A stretch of DNA of 20,000 nt, from the NCBI GenBank assembly GCA_003427395.1, contig BFEA01000404.1, positions 340,619-360,618 on the forward strand, read 5' to 3'. The stretch comes from Chara braunii (lineage: Eukaryota; Streptophyta; Charophyceae; Charales; Characeae). The position numbers and the translations under genes were made by a program. The notes beneath the pieces were generated by a model. The model worked only from the letters and a program-made list of their open reading frames with translations. It had not been told where the DNA came from and did not search any database. Below are positions 18,226 to 20,000 of this stretch, piece by piece; positions within the stretch are counted from its first letter, which is position 1; each line of letters begins with the position of its first letter.

Positions 18226-18605
18226 TGCTTTCAACCGATCCCAATGATTCAACCGGATCCCAACTGTTCAATCGGGACTCCCACTGTGTTCACTGAACAG
18301 AGTCATCCCAAGGAGCTCGACACCTCGACGCAAGCAGGGGGGAATAAGGTTCTTGCACCTACAGACTCCAGATCCCGTTCCCCAACTCACATCCCACCAC
18401 CCTTCTGACTTACCCTCAACTATTACACGTTATTTACTAATATTACCATTAGTATTATACATGCGGGCGCCGGGCGAAGACTGGCGTTCTCTCAAACAAT
18501 CACGACAGTTAAAAAACAAACAAACAAAAAAAAAACTCTCTCTCAATCGACCCCGACAGTTCAACCGGTCTCAACGCTAGTGTATCAACGCATCCCGACG
18601 CTCCC
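18226..18605 (+). repeat. Dispersed short repeats (TTCAACCGATCCCAA type)
   Basis: TTCAACCGATCCCAA, TTCAACCGGATCCCAA and TTCAATCGGGACTCCCA follow one another at 18231-18285. CTCAATCGACCCCGACAG, TTCAACCGGTCTCAACG and TATCAACGCATCCCGACG lie at 18540-18602. They look like remnants of a degenerate satellite with a unit of about 18-20 bases. No gene in this stretch. Confidence 0.55.
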
Positions 18606-18720
18606 TTATACCTCAAACAAAACCCACTCCAGCCTCGCCCCGCCCAGCCTCGCCTTGGCCCTGCTCCGCCCCGTCCCCCCCCCAAACGCGCCCAGCACAG
18701 CAGGGCAACTCGGCACACAC

Positions 18721-19117
18721 AGAGAGCTCTACCAATCAAAGTTTGCTCTCAACTCCCGCGCATTGTCTCGTTGTCCCCTAGCAGTAGATCCCCACAAAGC
18801 CGAACGCAACTTACACTCAACTTACACTCAAACTTGCACTCAATTTACACTCAACTACACCGAACGCAACTTACACTCAACTTACACTCAAACTTACACT
18901 CAAACTTACACTCAAACTTACACTCGACTTTCAACTCAATACAGAGAGCTCTACTAATCAGAGTTTCCTCTTAACTCCCGCGGATTGTCCGGTTGTCCCC
19001 TAACCGTAGATTCCCACAAAGCCGAACTCAACTTACACTCAACTTACACTCAACTTACACTCAACTAACACTCAAAGCGATCCCCACAAAGACGAACGGA
19101 CTCAAGTTACACTCTCG
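18721..19117 (+). repeat. 222-bp tandem duplication containing (TTACACTCAAC)n
   Basis: AGAGAGCTCTACCAATCA at 18721 recurs as AGAGAGCTCTACTAATCA at 18943. Both are followed by AACTCCCGCG, ATTGTC, GTTGTCCCCTA, GTAGAT and CCCACAAAGCCGAAC. Each copy then carries a run of the 11-12 base unit TTACACTCAA(C): about eight in the first, fewer in the second. A third partial start, ATCCCCACAAAGACGAACG, is at 19081. Frames through it encode Thr-Leu-Asn and similar repeats and are not genes. Confidence 0.8.
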
Positions 19118-20000
19118 ATGATTGCGCACGGGATCGATCATGACCGTATCGAGGAACTCGACAGTTTGACAGTTTGAAGACATTTTGTTGAATTCAACCA
19201 TAACTAGGCAGCTTGTTACTCATCATGATGATACCTACTTCCGTAATTACTAGTATATACAGTCGAACAGGCGGGCGGCATGCACGCGACACATGGCACT
19301 CAGCCTCGCTGCCCTCTTGCACTCGTCACTCTGAACTCTCTCTCTCTCTCTCTTTCTCTCTCCGTCCGATCTCCATTAGGGCCTGGACCAGCATCACCAT
19401 CGCCCCATCACGGGCAGCAGCAGCAGAGATAGCAAATAAAAGCAGAAGAGAAACCGAAAATATTTTAAAATTTTACTTTTCCAATATCTCAATATGATAT
19501 AGACATATATTTATATAGGTTCATTACCACATGGAGATCGACATGGAAAGGCCCGCCCAGCAGCCGATGACCCACTTCTTGGATCTAGACCTATATATCG
19601 TAAAGATTAGTGATTACTTCGAAGAGATTAACCGTCAAAAACACGACTAGGTTCACTGAATCCTTGATCCCGCTGCTTGCTGAGGTGCTTGGTCGACGCA
19701 AAAGGAGCATAGGAATAAGAAGAAGCAAACGTTGAGGTCGAAAAGAATTTAAAAAAAAAAAAAGCATAATAATAATAGCAAATAAAATGAAAAAAAAAAC
19801 TGTCTTAGGAAAGGAACAGATCGGAAGCAAAACTGAGGGGAAAATTTTGTAAAATGTATATATACAATATACATTAACACTTGCTAGTAGTGTAGATTAC
19901 AACAAATGGATGAACCGTCAGGAAAAAAAAAAAAATCTACGCGATCTGATCAGAAAAGTTCTCGGTGCGCAAAGAATAACGCGCACGGAAGTCGGTCCAT
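19118..20000. other. End of window; no gene recognised
   Basis: AT-rich DNA with a short CT run (19336-19362) and A runs near 19752 and 19922. No recognisable protein, RNA gene or transposon end. It may hold distal promoter sequence of the minus-strand kinase or of an unseen neighbour. Confidence 0.5.

Noticed and set aside
18580-18974. Plus-strand frame with Thr-Tyr-Thr-Gln and Leu-His-Ser repeats
   Set aside because: It is entirely explained by the TTACACTCAA tandem repeat.

Overview
The window looks like intergenic and genic DNA from a large, repeat-rich nuclear genome of the green (plant) lineage. The evidence is plant-type U6 snRNA relics, an 18S rRNA fragment of plant type, a short (CCCTAAA) telomere-like stretch, Ty3/gypsy retrotransposon debris, and a plant-type receptor-like kinase. 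The very long CT/GA and poly(A) runs and the low-complexity inserts inside a kinase would suit a charophyte alga such as Chara, but that placement is inference.

Layout. Positions 1-3100 hold no convincing gene. They carry a TA-flanked foldback MITE (290-472), a (CT)n run, a tandem array whose units end in perfect splice-donor motifs (2119-2396), and a small retroposed insertion with a perfect 17-18 bp target duplication (2857-3009). Positions 3700-6640 hold a decayed Ty3/gypsy element read on the minus strand: a coiled-coil fragment near 6600, a reverse transcriptase fragment near 4400, and the start of the connection/RNase H region near 3700. Part of its pol is tandemly triplicated, and a U6 snRNA pseudogene abuts the reverse transcriptase fragment. 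Positions 6860-9800 carry an 18S rRNA fragment with a poly(A) tail, a foldback palindrome, a further MITE copy, and a second U6 copy with a poly(A) tail. That U6 copy is split by a 282 bp element with hAT-like ends. Positions 9800-12450 are A-rich and microsatellite-rich, with no gene seen.

The one substantial gene is on the minus strand at 17829-12453. It encodes an apparently intronless, very large receptor-like kinase: signal peptide, Gly/Asp-rich segment, NHL-like beta-propeller ectodomain, transmembrane helix and kinase domain. The catalytic loop reads HGDVTSSN and the DFG position reads NVG, so it is probably a pseudokinase. Low-complexity inserts sit in at least three kinase loops. The frame breaks in a run of ambiguous bases near 13520-13576, most likely an assembly problem.

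Upstream of this gene (17850-20000) are a TATA-like box, an alternating GC tract, a G-rich tract and a 222-bp tandem duplication. The recurring theme outside the gene is retroposition of structural RNAs (U6 twice, 18S once) with A-tails, apparently by LINE-type machinery, followed by DNA-transposon insertion.
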